The notes beneath the pieces are model-generated. The model saw nothing but the letters and a program-made list of their open reading frames with translations. It was not told the DNA's origin and made no database searches. A DNA stretch of 64,000 nt from NCBI RefSeq assembly GCF_963676685.1, contig NC_092349.1, positions 83,836,604-83,900,603 on the forward strand, written 5' to 3'. Of this stretch, positions 1 through 10,009 are shown in pieces; within the stretch, counting starts at the first letter, position 1; each line of letters begins with the position of its first letter. Position numbers and translations under genes: made by a program. The DNA comes from Mytilus edulis (lineage: Eukaryota > Mollusca > Bivalvia > Mytilida > Mytilidae).

Positions 1-1623
1 TTTCCATGTACTGACTGGGGCCCTCTCAAGGGGTATGGTATCCCTTACATGGGGCCCCTGATACTCACGGAAGGCCTCATTGTGGTCTCCATACTGCCCA
101 TCAGTTACCTGTCTAACCTCACGCCTATTTGGCTTACCATATATTGCCTGTGTGTTATGTTGGAATAGCCGTATTTTATCTATGGCCTCCTCAATACTTT
201 GGGGCTGAAGGTTAGAGATTTGCACTCCCAACTGTTTGTTTTCAATGCCCTGGCACAGTCGCATTACGGCTTGCTCGTACATGTAATCGTCAGGGAGGTT
301 TCTAAATACCCTGGTGGCCAAGGACAAGACCCGATCAGCCCAGTCCTCGAGAGACTCCTCAGGGGCTTGCCGGGCATTGTTAAACTGGACCTGGGCAGTC
401 TCAGGGAGCGCCTTGAAACCAAACCGCTTGTGAAGCTTCTCCACAAGCTCCCTATAACTCACTTCCCTGTCTCTTTCTGTTATGAGGGCATAATATTCAC
501 TGGCTTTTCCCTCAAGACACCAGCAAAGTTGGTCCTTGCATTCCTGTGGACCCCATTCACAAACTTCCGCATACCTTGCAAATTTTATGAAAAAGGCCTG
601 CCAGTTGCCCTTCCCGTCATACTTAATATTTTTTGGGGCATTGGCAACTTTAGAGATGCCACCTAAAGTTCCTCGTGCCCCACCTCTGTTGTCAGGTCCC
701 CTTGTGTTTTCTTTAGGCCTATCCTCATTATATGGTACTGGGTAGGCCTGTTGTCCATAGCCCACCCCTGCGGTGACCCCTTGTGGGAGCACCGCTGTAT
801 ACCCTTGATTATACTGGTTCTTGGGTTGCCTATCCCCATTGTCATGAGATGGGGTCTGCCTTTTGTCCGCACCCCTATTGGCTTGCCCCTTGCCATACTT
901 ACTGCAGGCCATCTCGTACTGTCCCCCACCAGTGTTAGCTTGTTGGGTACAGGGTGCTGACCCCTGACCTGCATAGTTGCTTGCGTGACCCATGGGGTGT
1001 GAAGGTGTGCCCCAATAGTTCAGGGTAAGTTTGTCCCACGCACTGTCTTTACCTCGACAATATGGCTTGTTCCCAATACTACCCCTGTACATGTGGTGAG
1101 GGGGACTACCTTGGTTTGGGTCACCAATATCATGGTGACTCCACTCTTTTTCCTGTAACTGTTCCCTGTAGCCCCCATCCCAATTCCCTGTGGGTTCAGG
1201 TCTAGCATTTGCATCACCGGGATATGAACTATATTCAAGGAAGGCAGAGTCCATCTGGCTTGGCCCTTTCAAAGGCCCAGGACTTTGCCCCTGGTGCCAT
1301 GCTTCTTGTCTAAATGCAAATTGGCCTTGTACTTGGGAGGGTGTGCCCTGTGGGGCAATGTGTCCCCTGTCTAACATCTCACCATGCCTGCCTTGGGCCT
1401 GAGGTGGTGGTCCAATATTTTGGCCACCTCCATTTGGGCTGAAGTCCAGCCTGGATAAGAGGCCCCTTGTTACTCGTAGGTGGGAGATAGTGGACAAGTC
1501 TGACTCGGTCACAAAGCCCTTGCTCTCCCTAATGTCCATTATTTGCTCCCCAGTTTTTATGCCTATACCTGGGAGCTGGAGTAACTCTTGAAAGCTACAA
1601 GTGTTTAGGTTTACAACCGACAT
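1..1623 (-). CDS. LTR retrotransposon gag polyprotein, N-terminal 541 codons (partial, runs off left edge)
   Basis: Reading the minus strand from the ATG at 1623-1621 gives an uninterrupted frame to base 1 (541 codons, no stop). Residues about 3-48 read like a ComEA-type helix-hairpin-helix: LNT, then ELLQLPGIG, then IMDIRESKGF and a SDL box. Residues about 60-320 are rich in Gly, Pro, Gln and aromatic residues and of low complexity. Residues about 322-480 look like a retrotransposon gag/capsid domain (YDGKGNWQAF, then LEGKASEYY, a KLHKRFG motif, then SLEDWADRV). Gag builds the particle that packages element RNA. No zinc knuckle or protease is reached before the edge. The intact frame suggests a young copy. 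The G+C content is clearly higher than in the surrounding DNA. A helix-hairpin-helix in gag is unusual. The gag call is fairly sure; the Gypsy assignment is an inference. Confidence 0.8.
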   Translation of the reverse strand, partial: MSVVNLNTCSFQELLQLPGIGIKTGEQIMDIRESKGFVTESDLSTISHLRVTRGLLSRLDFSPNGGGQNIGPPPQAQGRHGEMLDRGHIAPQGTPSQVQGQFAFRQEAWHQGQSPGPLKGPSQMDSAFLEYSSYPGDANARPEPTGNWDGGYREQLQEKEWSHHDIGDPNQGSPPHHMYRGSIGNKPYCRGKDSAWDKLTLNYWGTPSHPMGHASNYAGQGSAPCTQQANTGGGQYEMACSKYGKGQANRGADKRQTPSHDNGDRQPKNQYNQGYTAVLPQGVTAGVGYGQQAYPVPYNEDRPKENTRGPDNRGGARGTLGGISKVANAPKNIKYDGKGNWQAFFIKFARYAEVCEWGPQECKDQLCWCLEGKASEYYALITERDREVSYRELVEKLHKRFGFKALPETAQVQFNNARQAPEESLEDWADRVLSLATRVFRNLPDDYMYEQAVMRLCQGIENKQLGVQISNLQPQSIEEAIDKIRLFQHNTQAIYGKPNRREVRQVTDGQYGDHNEAFREYQGPHVRDTIPLERAPVSTWK

Positions 1624-1754
1624 TTGTAACTGTAAATCACTGAACAACAATTTATAACAAAGTTTATTTATTTAAAGAATAAACAACAACAAACAACACA
1701 CTCAATACCACAATTTATTTATTTAATAACACAAATACTAGTACTACTGCTTCG

Positions 1755-1970
1755 GGTAACCCGTCCTTCTGGTCTGCGGTTAACAAAAGTAAACAAAACA
1801 ATAACACAAAGACTGGTAACCCGTCCTTCTGGTCTGCGGTTAACACAAGTAAACAAAACAATAACAATAACAATACGACTGGTAACCCGTCCTTCTGGTC
1901 TGCGGTTATCAGAAGTAAACAAAACAATAACTTGTCGACTGGTAACCCGTCCTTCTGGTCTGCAGTTACC
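1755..1970 (-). repeat. Four copies of a 30-bp palindrome-ended repeat in the gag leader
   Basis: The unit (core CCGTCCTTCTGGTCTG, flanked by GGTAAC and GTTAAC/GTTACC) occurs at 1755-1784, 1815-1844, 1881-1910 and 1941-1970. The starts are 60, 66 and 60 bp apart, with A/C-rich spacers between them. The core is invariant and the ends are complementary, so each copy can fold into a short stem with a loop of about 13 nt. The repeats lie 130-350 nt upstream of the gag start, in the transcribed leader. A role in RNA packaging or as a protein-binding array is only a guess. Short open frames through them are by-products of the repetition. Confidence 0.85.
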
Positions 1971-2145
1971 GGTGACTGGTACCCAGCTGTCCCTTCAGGA
2001 TCAGCAAGGTAACCTGACGTCTACTTGCACAATCCTTTCTCCTAAACAACCGTGAAGTATTCCTCCAAAATACTCCACGAGTGCCTGAAATGACTTATTC
2101 CCGCGCTGGAATAAACCAAATCACATTTCCCCTCCTGTCTTACTA

Positions 2146-2177
2146 TTTTTTGCCGTACACTACCTGCACGGCAAAAA
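2146..2177 (-). other. Leader hairpin 1
   Basis: The arms TTTTTTGCCGT and ACGGCAAAAA are perfectly complementary over ten pairs and enclose an 11-nt loop. It is one of four consecutive hairpins between the probable primer-binding site and gag. Confidence 0.7.
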
Positions 2178-2207
2178 CATAAAAAATACTCAATAATACA
2201 CAAAAAT

Positions 2208-2237
2208 CAGGGGTTCTACCGCGCTGCAAAACCCCTG
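2208..2237 (-). other. Leader hairpin 2
   Basis: CAGGGGTT at 2208-2215 pairs perfectly with AACCCCTG at 2230-2237 around a 14-nt loop containing GCGC. It sits directly beside hairpin 3. Confidence 0.7.
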
Positions 2238-2240
2238 AAA

Positions 2241-2277
2241 TGTTATGTAATATTCTCTACCAGAGTATTACACAACA
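2241..2277 (-). other. Leader hairpin 3
   Basis: A 16-bp inverted repeat (14 of 16 positions complementary) starts with TGTTATGTAATA and ends with TATTACACAACA, around a 5-nt loop. The mismatches are scattered. Confidence 0.7.
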
Positions 2278-2294
2278 AAAAACGATCGGCAAAG

Positions 2295-2324
2295 GTTTCC
2301 CCCGAATCCTTTTCCGAGGGAAAC
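2295..2324 (-). other. Leader hairpin 4
   Basis: GTTTCCC at 2295-2301 pairs with GGGAAAC at 2318-2324. It is the closest of the four hairpins to the probable primer-binding site. Confidence 0.55.
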
Positions 2325-2394
2325 ACTGTCGAAGCGAACGTCGCCTCAAATCACAAAATGAGCTCTTAATTGCAATGCACCACGCAAATAAGTG

Positions 2395-2406
2395 CTCGCA
2401 GCGCCA
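2395..2406 (-). promoter_or_regulatory. Probable tRNA primer-binding site of the LTR element
   Basis: Just inside the proposed LTR end the minus strand reads TGGCGCTGCGAG. It begins with the TGG expected from pairing to a tRNA CCA 3' end and follows the LTR terminus by one base. The tRNA species was not identified. Confidence 0.45.
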
Positions 2407-2407
2407 A

Positions 2408-2824
2408 TGTTGTGATCCCGAGTATAACTCAAGATCGATATATACCTTGGATGGTCGTTCCTGCAGTCAGGAACGGCCGATTGCTCTTCTGGTGATATTA
2501 GACGTCTGCATATAGCCATTAGTTTCAACCGGAAGAGGATGCTTTCTGGGTAGTTCTTCGGACATCTCTTGCTGGTCTGTCTGATGACCTAAAACTAACC
2601 CTACGGATACTACACAAACAAAAGATTTAAAAATACAGATTGACTGACACGAATCCCAGTAGATCATACTCGCATGTGGCAATTATCGTGATGATCATGC
2701 CAGTCCAAATCTGAGCAAAAAGGTGAGCAGCAATTATATATCAAGGACATCATGACAGGATTTGCAAGACTGGAATATCCCGGAGAAACAAGGGCGTGTA
2801 GATATGCTCTAGCACTCATCAACA
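2408..2824 (-). repeat. Probable 5' long terminal repeat of the gag element
   Basis: On the minus strand this 417-bp stretch begins TGTTG and ends CAACA, the usual TG..CA with a 5-bp terminal inverted repeat, and is followed by a primer-binding-site-like sequence. A TATATAA box lies about 85 nt inside (plus 2734-2740). An 11-bp stem (2453-2463 with 2468-2478) sits near the 3' end. The partner LTR and target duplication lie outside the window, so the boundaries are provisional. Confidence 0.45.
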
Positions 2825-2959
2825 TTGTCCCAAATATTGGTAAATAGTCGTTCAGATGGGGGGTCGATAGCTCAGAAAGGCAATCCATCTAGGAGACACA
2901 AGTTTAACACGGAAATCAATTCGAGGGATCTTAGCTTGTAAACTTTGGCTAGCATCTGA

Positions 2960-3234
2960 TTTACAGCAGATTTCAGTCAGTATGTAGCTAATGGTAATAT
3001 CTTTGGTTAGCATGCTTGTTAGCTGAACCGTGAAGTCATTGTTATGTAAGGTAAACTTCCCTCCTTTAATAGTAGACTAGCCCAACAGATAAAAAATCTA
3101 TATCTCTGTAGGACTAAGCTACTTTAAAAGGAGGGTAGTATACCTTACCTAACAATGACTTCACGGTTCAGCTAACAAGCAAGCTAACCAAAGATATTAC
3201 CATTAGCTACATACTGACTGAAATCTGCTGTAAA
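2960..3234. mobile_element. 275-bp palindromic (foldback/MITE) element
   Basis: The two halves are reverse complements with about 95% identity over about 118 bp. The left half starts TTTACAGCAGATTTCAGTC at 2960 and the right half ends with its complement at 3234. Even the central 50 bp are roughly palindromic. The flanks read TGA on both sides, a possible 3-bp target duplication. There is no coding capacity. It is a non-autonomous DNA transposon of unknown superfamily. Confidence 0.8.
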
Positions 3235-3911
3235 TGAATAGAACATCAACTATAAATTCACTGGGCCTGCAGGTAAAGGGGTTGAGCACAAGACTAACTA
3301 TCTCGTCTCATAAAACACTTGGTATGGAAACCATGCCAGAAAGTTTTCAATTGTTTGTACATTATGTGTGCTCTAGCTGCTAAGCTTTCATTTGCAATCA
3401 TAGCCCCCTTCTTTTACTTTAGATATTTAAAGTAAAGTATTGGCTTCATTTTTTATGACTGTTTTCGCTTTACTTTCTAATAATGCTGTGTAGGATATTT
3501 ATACTTATTCACTTTTGTCCTTTTATAAGTATTTACCAAATCTGATTAAAATGGTTAATTAACCATTAAATATAAAAAAAAAATAAGATTACTAAAATTC
3601 ATCGAATGATTATTTATCCATTCTAATACAGTACAAGTATTAAGTGAAAATATCATGACATACATAAATTTATCCACGTATAAACAAAAATAAACTATGA
3701 AAATATTTCTATGGAATAAGGCTAAATTAGGCATCCTTTGTACAGCAATAAAGTATGTACTATTTCTGTAGACGAAGCAGTGTCAAAACCACAAATCAAA
3801 ACAGGTCACTGGTCTTGAATAATATCACATGTTTATATACCCTCTGAAAAAAAGAAAACAAAATGTTCATGATCATGTAATACAGACTGAAAATTTTAGA
3901 AGTAATACATA
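3235..3911. other. AT-rich intergenic DNA, nothing recognised
   Basis: There is no open frame, known repeat family or structured element that I can support here. Confidence 0.6.
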
Positions 3912-4023
3912 GCCGAGAGGGTAATGAATAAAATCGTAACCCTGAGAAAAATTGTCAACCGTGGTAAAACCAAGGTTGACAATATTTTTCATAAGGTAAC
4001 AACTGCTCTGTCACCCTTTCGGG
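3912..4023. repeat. Foldback sequence, about 110 bp
   Basis: The outer arms CCGAGAGGGT and ACCCTTTCGGG enclose a strong inner hairpin in which GAAAAATTGTCAACC (3946-3960) pairs with GGTTGACAATATTTTTC (3974-3990). It is probably a small foldback element. Confidence 0.55.
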
Positions 4024-4139
4024 AACATTTATTTACTGAATGTTCTGTCAAAAATATAATAACAATCCTTTGGTTAAAAAGAAAAAAATAGACAACACGA
4101 AAACTAAGCAACACGAACCCTACCAAAAACTAAGGTACT

Positions 4140-4200
4140 TCGGAAGTGTAAGCAGATCCTGCTCCACATGGGTGGATAAGTTGAATGGGGTTTCGAGTGT
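4140..4200 (-). repeat. Fragment of the Penelope-like 3' tail repeat
   Basis: The minus strand carries the phrase ATGTGGAGCAGGATCTGCTT, also found on the plus strand at about 42541 just after the RT pseudogene. Confidence 0.5.
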
Positions 4201-4461
4201 TCATGAAGGGTAAGGGTATCCATATTTCAAAACAATCTCATTTTATTAAATACATGAAATACATGTTTAGAGATTTGAACATTTTATATTATCATGCTAT
4301 CGTTGAATTTGCATTGTAGTCGGTTATTCGTCGCTGAAATTATAATGCTTTGAAATTGTTGCCTATACCTTTTCCGTTTTAATTTTAAGCTGTGTCAATA
4401 TTTACTTTTCACCCTGTCAATTGTCCATATCCTTAGGAAACGGTACCCGTATAAAAAATAA

Positions 4462-4695
4462 AAAGTACAATCACAAAAATACTAAACTCCGTGGAAAATT
4501 CAATCGGAAAGTCCCTAATCACTATGCAAAATCAAATGACAAAACACATCAAACGAATGGACAACAACTGTCATATTCCTAATTTGGTACAGACATTTTC
4601 AAATGTAGAAAATGGTGGATTGAACCTGGTTTTATAGCGCTAAACCTCTCACTTGTACGAGTCTCATCCAATTCCGTTATATTTACAACGATGCG
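4462..4695 (+). repeat. rep-A interspersed repeat copy
   Basis: It matches the copy at 47665-47895 over its whole length, for example GGAAAGTCC, AATCAAATGACAAAA, GTCATATTCCT and TTTTATAGCGCTAAACCTCTC. It is non-coding, and its element class is unknown to me. Confidence 0.75.
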
Positions 4696-4699
4696 TAAA

Positions 4700-5460
4700 C
4701 ACAACAGACATAATGAATAAATTAGTCAAAATATGGGTACAGCAGTCATCACTGTGTTACAATCATAAAACAAACAATTTTACAAAAAAACACAAAAGCA
4801 TCTATCAAATTAAAACACATTCATTGCAAAAATACTTTTGAAATCTGTTGTGGGCATCAAGTTATATGTTGGCGTACATATTTTTCATTCGATTACTATC
4901 TTCATTAATCGCCCTTATGGAGAATCATTGTCAATAAAGACGAGTTAATATAGTATGTTTTAATGACATTTGTATAAAACACTAAGTAATAATAAATTAA
5001 TTCAGCAGACTGTGTTTGTGTGGGGGTAGATGTGGGCGTGTTTGATTGAGAATTTCTTTTTTCTTTCGTTTTGGACAATAATAACAAATTGTAAATATAA
5101 TGTATATATACACAAGAAGTTAAGAAACAGTGAGATATCTTTTTTGAAGTACAATTGGTCATCTGAGGAACACCTGATATAATTGAATACCACCCGATAA
5201 CATTAATTTTTAACTATTTAAATTCTCTGTAGATAAACCTACCATATATAATCTCAATCAGCCTCTTCAATTGACTGGTTTGAAATATCGTATACATTTA
5301 ACTTCTCCGACCCACATCGTCTAAAATTAATATATTATTTTATTACAAACGCAGAAATGATTTTTTGTGAAGAATTGCAGGGAAAATGGCTTACATCATT
5401 AAATGTAATAAGTTGTTTGTTTGTATTTTCATCAATTAACTTAGATGTTATTTGATTATC
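4700..5460. other. AT-rich intergenic DNA
   Basis: Only short frames with poly-K/N/Y composition occur here. I see no gene. Confidence 0.6.
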
Positions 5461-5469
5461 TTTCTTTTT

Positions 5470-5625
5470 AAATATCACGTGAATTTCACATGAAGGAAAA
5501 AAAAACATGTGATTTTTTTTTTACGTGAAATTCGCATTAGTTTCACATGATTTTACTGTATGAGCTCGTTTGAGGCGAATTTTATGTGAGAATCACACAA
5601 ATTAAAATTCATATAAAGTTCATGT
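5470..5625. repeat. Degenerate array of CACGTG/CACATG palindromes
   Basis: Variants of TCACGTGAAATTC and TTTCACATGA recur at least five times in both orientations within 150 bp, separated by A and T runs. It is a decayed palindromic minisatellite. Confidence 0.45.
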
Positions 5626-5639
5626 ATGCAAAAGTTCCC

Positions 5640-6100
5640 CGTATATTCATATGCATTTATTTTTACTTGTTAAACCTTGCAATACATATAGTGGGTGGTT
5701 ATATCCGATTGAACTACGTTTAACTAATCAGCTGGAATAATTATGGCTATAATGGCGTTTATTTGCCGTTTAGTCAATGTGTGAATAGTGACATCCGATA
5801 AACCAAATCTGATTCCGGACAAATGTTGGATCTTTTTTTCATTACAAAGCAGTGTGGTACTACATCAAAGGTTGGGAAAGTAATTACTGTCGCCACAACA
5901 TAACACCTTATGCAAATTAAACTTAATATTTGCTGAACAACGTTTCCGATCTGTCGTGATTATGCAATTGTCAGCAGTTCCAATAATTGCATGACAGACA
6001 GTATAGAATAATTCTCGGCAAATACCAAGAGAGAAAGACCCGATAGTGACATGATGAACATGTTCATTCTTCTTATGTTGCCGTTTGCTGATTGGTTTAG
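5640..6100. other. Intergenic DNA, nothing recognised
   Basis: An 80-codon minus frame at 5865-6107 has no family resemblance and no splice context. Confidence 0.5.
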
Positions 6101-6207
6101 TTATCAAAGGTACCAGGATTATAATTTAGTACGCCAGACGCGCGTTTCGTCTACATAAGACTCATCAGTGACGCTCATATCAAAATAGTTATAAACCAAA
6201 CAAATAC
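6101..6207 (-). repeat. rep-C fragment with an intact hammerhead ribozyme core
   Basis: It starts at the same point (TTATCAAAGG) as the units of the 20.7-kb array but stops after about 107 bp. The minus strand keeps the CTGATGA box, the 4-bp helix II, GAAA, and the GUC cleavage triplet (ribozyme about 6129-6181). It is a solo, truncated copy. Confidence 0.8.
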
Positions 6208-6209
6208 AT

Positions 6210-7229
6210 AATTGGTATTTTAATCTTTTCATGTTTTTGTTTGACAAACTTGCATGTGATAGCATCAGACAATTATATAACACTACTAGATTGAATGTGT
6301 CAAAAAAGTGGTTCAATGGTATCTTCACAAATAATGAATTTTTGTGAATGGATTCCTGATCAAGGACAGATGAGTATAAGCAGTATACACGAACCTGTAC
6401 TAGTTCATCGTTAAGTTTCTGTCGTTGGAACGTCTGTGGTTTCTGTTTGTCGTTCATTGGTTTTGCGTCCGTTATTAGTTTTTTATCTTCCCACCTTGTT
6501 TTACACTACAATATAATATCAGTAAACTATTTTCTAAATGTAATGTAATATTGTAACTCATTGTTATGAGAGTCTTGATAGGGTTGTCCATTGATACACG
6601 TGTTTCCCTCGGTTTTGGTTTGTGACCAGAAAAGAGAATAATGTCAGCATTTTAATTGGACATTATCCTGATAATAATATGGGGATTTCAACACTAAGGC
6701 TTTAATTGCTGCCTAATAACTTCAAGTATGATTGAGAACTCAACCAATCAAAATGCTAGCTTTGTGAGCACAAATGTTGTTTTCTGAGCTCTGAAGTAAA
6801 GTTTTATGACAAAAAAAAAAAACAGGTTTGTAACATATTTTCGTAGGGTGCATGGTATTTTAAGTTACACTCTGTCATGTACATTCCTTTTCTCAAAGTT
6901 GGGTTTTGTCTGATCTGAGCAAGAAAAAGTTAGTTTAGCGATCATCACATTTTCAAATTTTTCTGTTTTTTCATAATCCCTCGAAATGAGCATACTCGAT
7001 GACGGATATTTAATACGAGATTTGCACTTTTCAAATTCATCATACATCCGAAATTGAAAGATTTCCTAAAGTTATATCGAAATAAAGCCATTGTTTTCAA
7101 ATAATTAAGCTCAGAGAAAAGTGATATGAATAACCGAAACACGTTGATCATACTCATTGACCAAATTTAGCGCTTTTGCACGAAAAAACAAAAAAATGTT
7201 TGTATTCTAGTTTTTGACTTTGCACTTAC
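6210..7229. other. Intergenic DNA / 3' flank of the FABP-like exon
   Basis: I looked here on the minus strand for the following exons of a fatty-acid-binding protein and found none that I can support. Confidence 0.5.
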
Positions 7230-7399
7230 ATTCATTTCCGATCCTTCAAACGATTGTACATGTTCTTTATCTAAGTCAAATGTTAATACTTGGTTGAAAA
7301 AGCTCACTTTAGAAATCATTTTAATAATACCATCTTCAACTGTAAATTCCACTGTAGGAGTGGCAGCTCCAGCTAGTTTCCTGAACACAATATTTAAAC
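7230..7399 (-). CDS. Fatty-acid-binding-protein-like exon (internal exon 2 equivalent)
   Basis: On the minus strand a 170-nt frame is bounded by a pyrimidine-rich TTTTTTTGTAG acceptor and a GTAAGT donor. It encodes RKLAGAATPTVEF, then a strand-turn-strand pattern ending in DKEHVQSFEGSE. The [R/K]K(L/M)xGxAxPT motif and alternating hydrophobic strands are typical of the second exon of cellular lipid-binding proteins (FABP/CRABP), which is close to 173 nt in vertebrates. FABPs are small cytosolic beta-barrels that carry fatty acids or retinoids. The other exons were not found with confidence. The minus-strand frame near 10.6 kb resembles a first exon only loosely. It may be a gene with large introns or an orphan exon. 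Confidence 0.55.
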
Positions 7400-7612
7400 C
7401 TACAAAAAAAGAATACATGTAAAAAAAAGAGAGTTTCAAATCAATTAATACACATGTAGATACAATGTAGTTCTATTTGTAATTTAAAAAAAAACATGTC
7501 GACCTCTGTGTTTTAATGATTTAATGGTTAACATAATTTGCCTTTCGTTCTGTATATTTTATTGTGTGGTTGAAAAACACTTATTATAAAGCCAACTGCA
7601 ACATCAACATAG

Positions 7613-7815
7613 TTGTATGATACACGTGGAACAGGATATTTTACAACCCTGAAGCACCGGAGATATCGCCCCGGTTTTGGTAGAATTCCTATTACTCCGT
7701 CTTTATTTCTCTTTGTTGTGTTCTGTAGCTTTACATTTATAGTGTTGTTTCTTGGCCATGGAATTATTTGTTTATTTTCGACTTATGTCCCTTTGCTATC
7801 TTCCGCCTCTATTAT
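7613..7815 (+). repeat. Diverged copy of the Penelope-like 3' tail repeat
   Basis: The phrases CGTGGAACAGGAT, CACCGGAGATATC, GGCCATGG and TATGTCCCTTTGCTATCTT parallel the sequence downstream of the RT pseudogene at 42535-42750. The short frames through it are not a gene. Confidence 0.5.
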
Positions 7816-8890
7816 ACCACCGTCGCTGGCTAGCCATAGCCATACCAGCATGTATTATAAATACTGTGACCGTATCTGTTTGCGGAAGTTCAATTATCTT
7901 TGACGAAACCAATTCCAAATATAGAAAACTAAAATGTGTGATGCCAATCTTATGGCGCCTGGTGAATATTTCTTGAAGACCTGCTTACTGCGTCGAGAAG
8001 TTTGAGAGGCCATATATATAAAATATTAGAGCACCTAAAATGCAAATGCATCAATTAGAAAAATCAACCTTGGTTTAATATCAGTCAAATAAATTATACT
8101 ATTTACATCAATGTAGGAGTACCTGTAGTTTAATACAACTTCCATTTTACATGTAATACTGATTATCGAATATAAATAATAAAATGAAAACATAAAATCA
8201 ATTTACAAAAAAATTAAATACGACATCTTTCGAATCGCCCTTTTGTGAAACCTCAACTTGAATGTAATGTTATAATCATGACCTTGGGATGTAAATGAGA
8301 CAGTTTCATTGACGACTTTACCTATATTGATCTATACAGAAATTTAAGGAGGCATAGTTATTTTATAAATTGTATCGTATATTGAACTCTTACTAGATCT
8401 ATTATGTTCTTCGATATACCGCCAAGCTTGAAGCATTTCCGGATAATAGATACAATTGTGTTTTCAATTCTGTCGAATTCTATAAAGACATTGTTGTAAG
8501 AAAATAACATGAAAATAAAATACACCGTTTTCAAACTTGTTTAAAACTGGAACTCAGTACTTTTAAAATCAATTGTTCCCTTTGTAAAATAATTCAAAAT
8601 GAATTTCCTCAACCAAAAATGGATAGATATGACCATGGTGTATAATTCCGTACGTATATCCAGCACTTTTTTGTTCGAATTACGTTTACTCGTGGCCGCT
8701 CGAGATCTATCAAACGTTCGGACAGGTTTATATCAAATGTTTTAGAGCATTACATTTTTAAAAGGGTCAAAACAGCGGATTGCAGACCTCTGTCAAGGAT
8801 TTTGAGTGTTTCAACCTGAGACTAAAGGAAGATTTATTGTAAACGTTATTATTTATCGAAATTACAAAAAAAAGAGTAATATATTTAATA
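7816..8890. other. AT-rich intergenic DNA
   Basis: No gene or repeat family recognised. Confidence 0.55.
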
Positions 8891-8894
8891 TAAA

Positions 8895-8990
8895 AAAGAT
8901 GTGGTAGAATTGCCGATGAGACAACTTTTCACAAGAGACCAAATGACACAGAAATTAACAGATACAGTTTACTGTACGACTGTATGACTG
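8895..8990 (+). repeat. rep-B fragment
   Basis: It starts AAAAAAGATGTGGTAGAATTG and includes CAAGAGACCAAATGACACAG, the same opening as the copy at 61200. Confidence 0.7.
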
Positions 8991-9189
8991 TGTTTGATGT
9001 TGTTAAATGATTATAAAATAGTTAGTAAATAAGTTTTGATCGTGGTCAATTAAATGTTTTAGAAGTAAGGAAGTTATGTAAGATGTTTTGATGATTTTCA
9101 AAATATTTTGTGTATGCTGCCCACATTACAGTTTTTTTTTTTTTTGGTTTCTTTTAAATACTAACATTTATTTTTATTTGTTACAATTC

Positions 9190-9985
9190 TAAATGTTAAG
9201 TGGGAAAGTTAAGACATTCAAGGCTTTTGAAAATAAAATATTCATTCAAAATGCAATGTTAATTCAAATTAAAAGAGGTCAATTTGGGAAACTTTTATGT
9301 GTGAATGTATTTGTTCATTGTTATCTATGAAAAATAAAGCATTTTAATGGGATGATATTGAAATGAAAATAAGTCAATCAGGAAAACTGTGAAAGTACAT
9401 GTGATAATTCTAAATGTTAACTAGTAGAGATAAGACATTTTGTGCGATTATATTGCGATAAAAATCAGTCAATCAGGAAAACTGTGAAAGTATTTATTAT
9501 AATTCGAAATATCAACTGAGAAAGATGAGGCATTTTTGATGAATTGATATTCAAATAAAAATTAGTTACTTATGGAAACTGTGAAGGTATTTGTTACAAT
9601 TTTAAATGTTAATTAGTAAAGATGAGGCATTTTTATGCATTGATATTCAAATAAAAATAAGTCAATTATTGAAACTTTGAGGGAATTTGTTAATATTTCA
9701 AATGTTAATTAGGAAAGATGAGGCATTTTAATGCATTGATGTTCAAATAAAAATAAGTCAATTATTGAAACTTTAAGGGAATTTGTTAATATTTTAAATG
9801 TTAATCAGGAAAGATGAGGCATTTTAATGCATTGATGTTCAAATAAAAATAAGTCACTTATGGAAACTGTGAAGGTATTTGTCATGTCTGTTACAATTTT
9901 AGAGGTTACTTAGTAGTTGGGAAAGATGAGGCATTAAATGCATTGATATTCAAAAAAAAAAGTCAATTTGCGAAACTGTGAAGGT
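9190..9985. repeat. Diverged minisatellite, unit about 96 bp
   Basis: The phrase AAAGATGAGGCATT recurs at about 9522, 9619, 9715, 9811 and 9923 (steps 97, 96, 96, 112). It sits with the phrases TTCAAATAAAAATAAGTCA and GAAACTGTGAAGG. Three to four older, more diverged units precede it. Confidence 0.85.
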
Positions 9986-9987
9986 TA

Positions 9988-10009
9988 TCATATATATATA
10001 TATATATAC
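9988..10009. repeat. (TA)n microsatellite
   Basis: About nine TA dinucleotides end the 96-bp minisatellite. Confidence 0.8.

Noticed and set aside
199..960. Plus-strand frames of 69-155 codons
   Set aside because: They are antisense shadows of the long gag frame on the minus strand, which shows clear gag composition and motifs.
1715..1927. Two overlapping minus frames with a 20-residue periodicity
   Set aside because: Produced by the 60-bp spaced leader repeats. The main gag start lies downstream.
6119..6457. 112-codon minus frame
   Set aside because: Its C-terminal part is read straight through the hammerhead repeat; no family resemblance.
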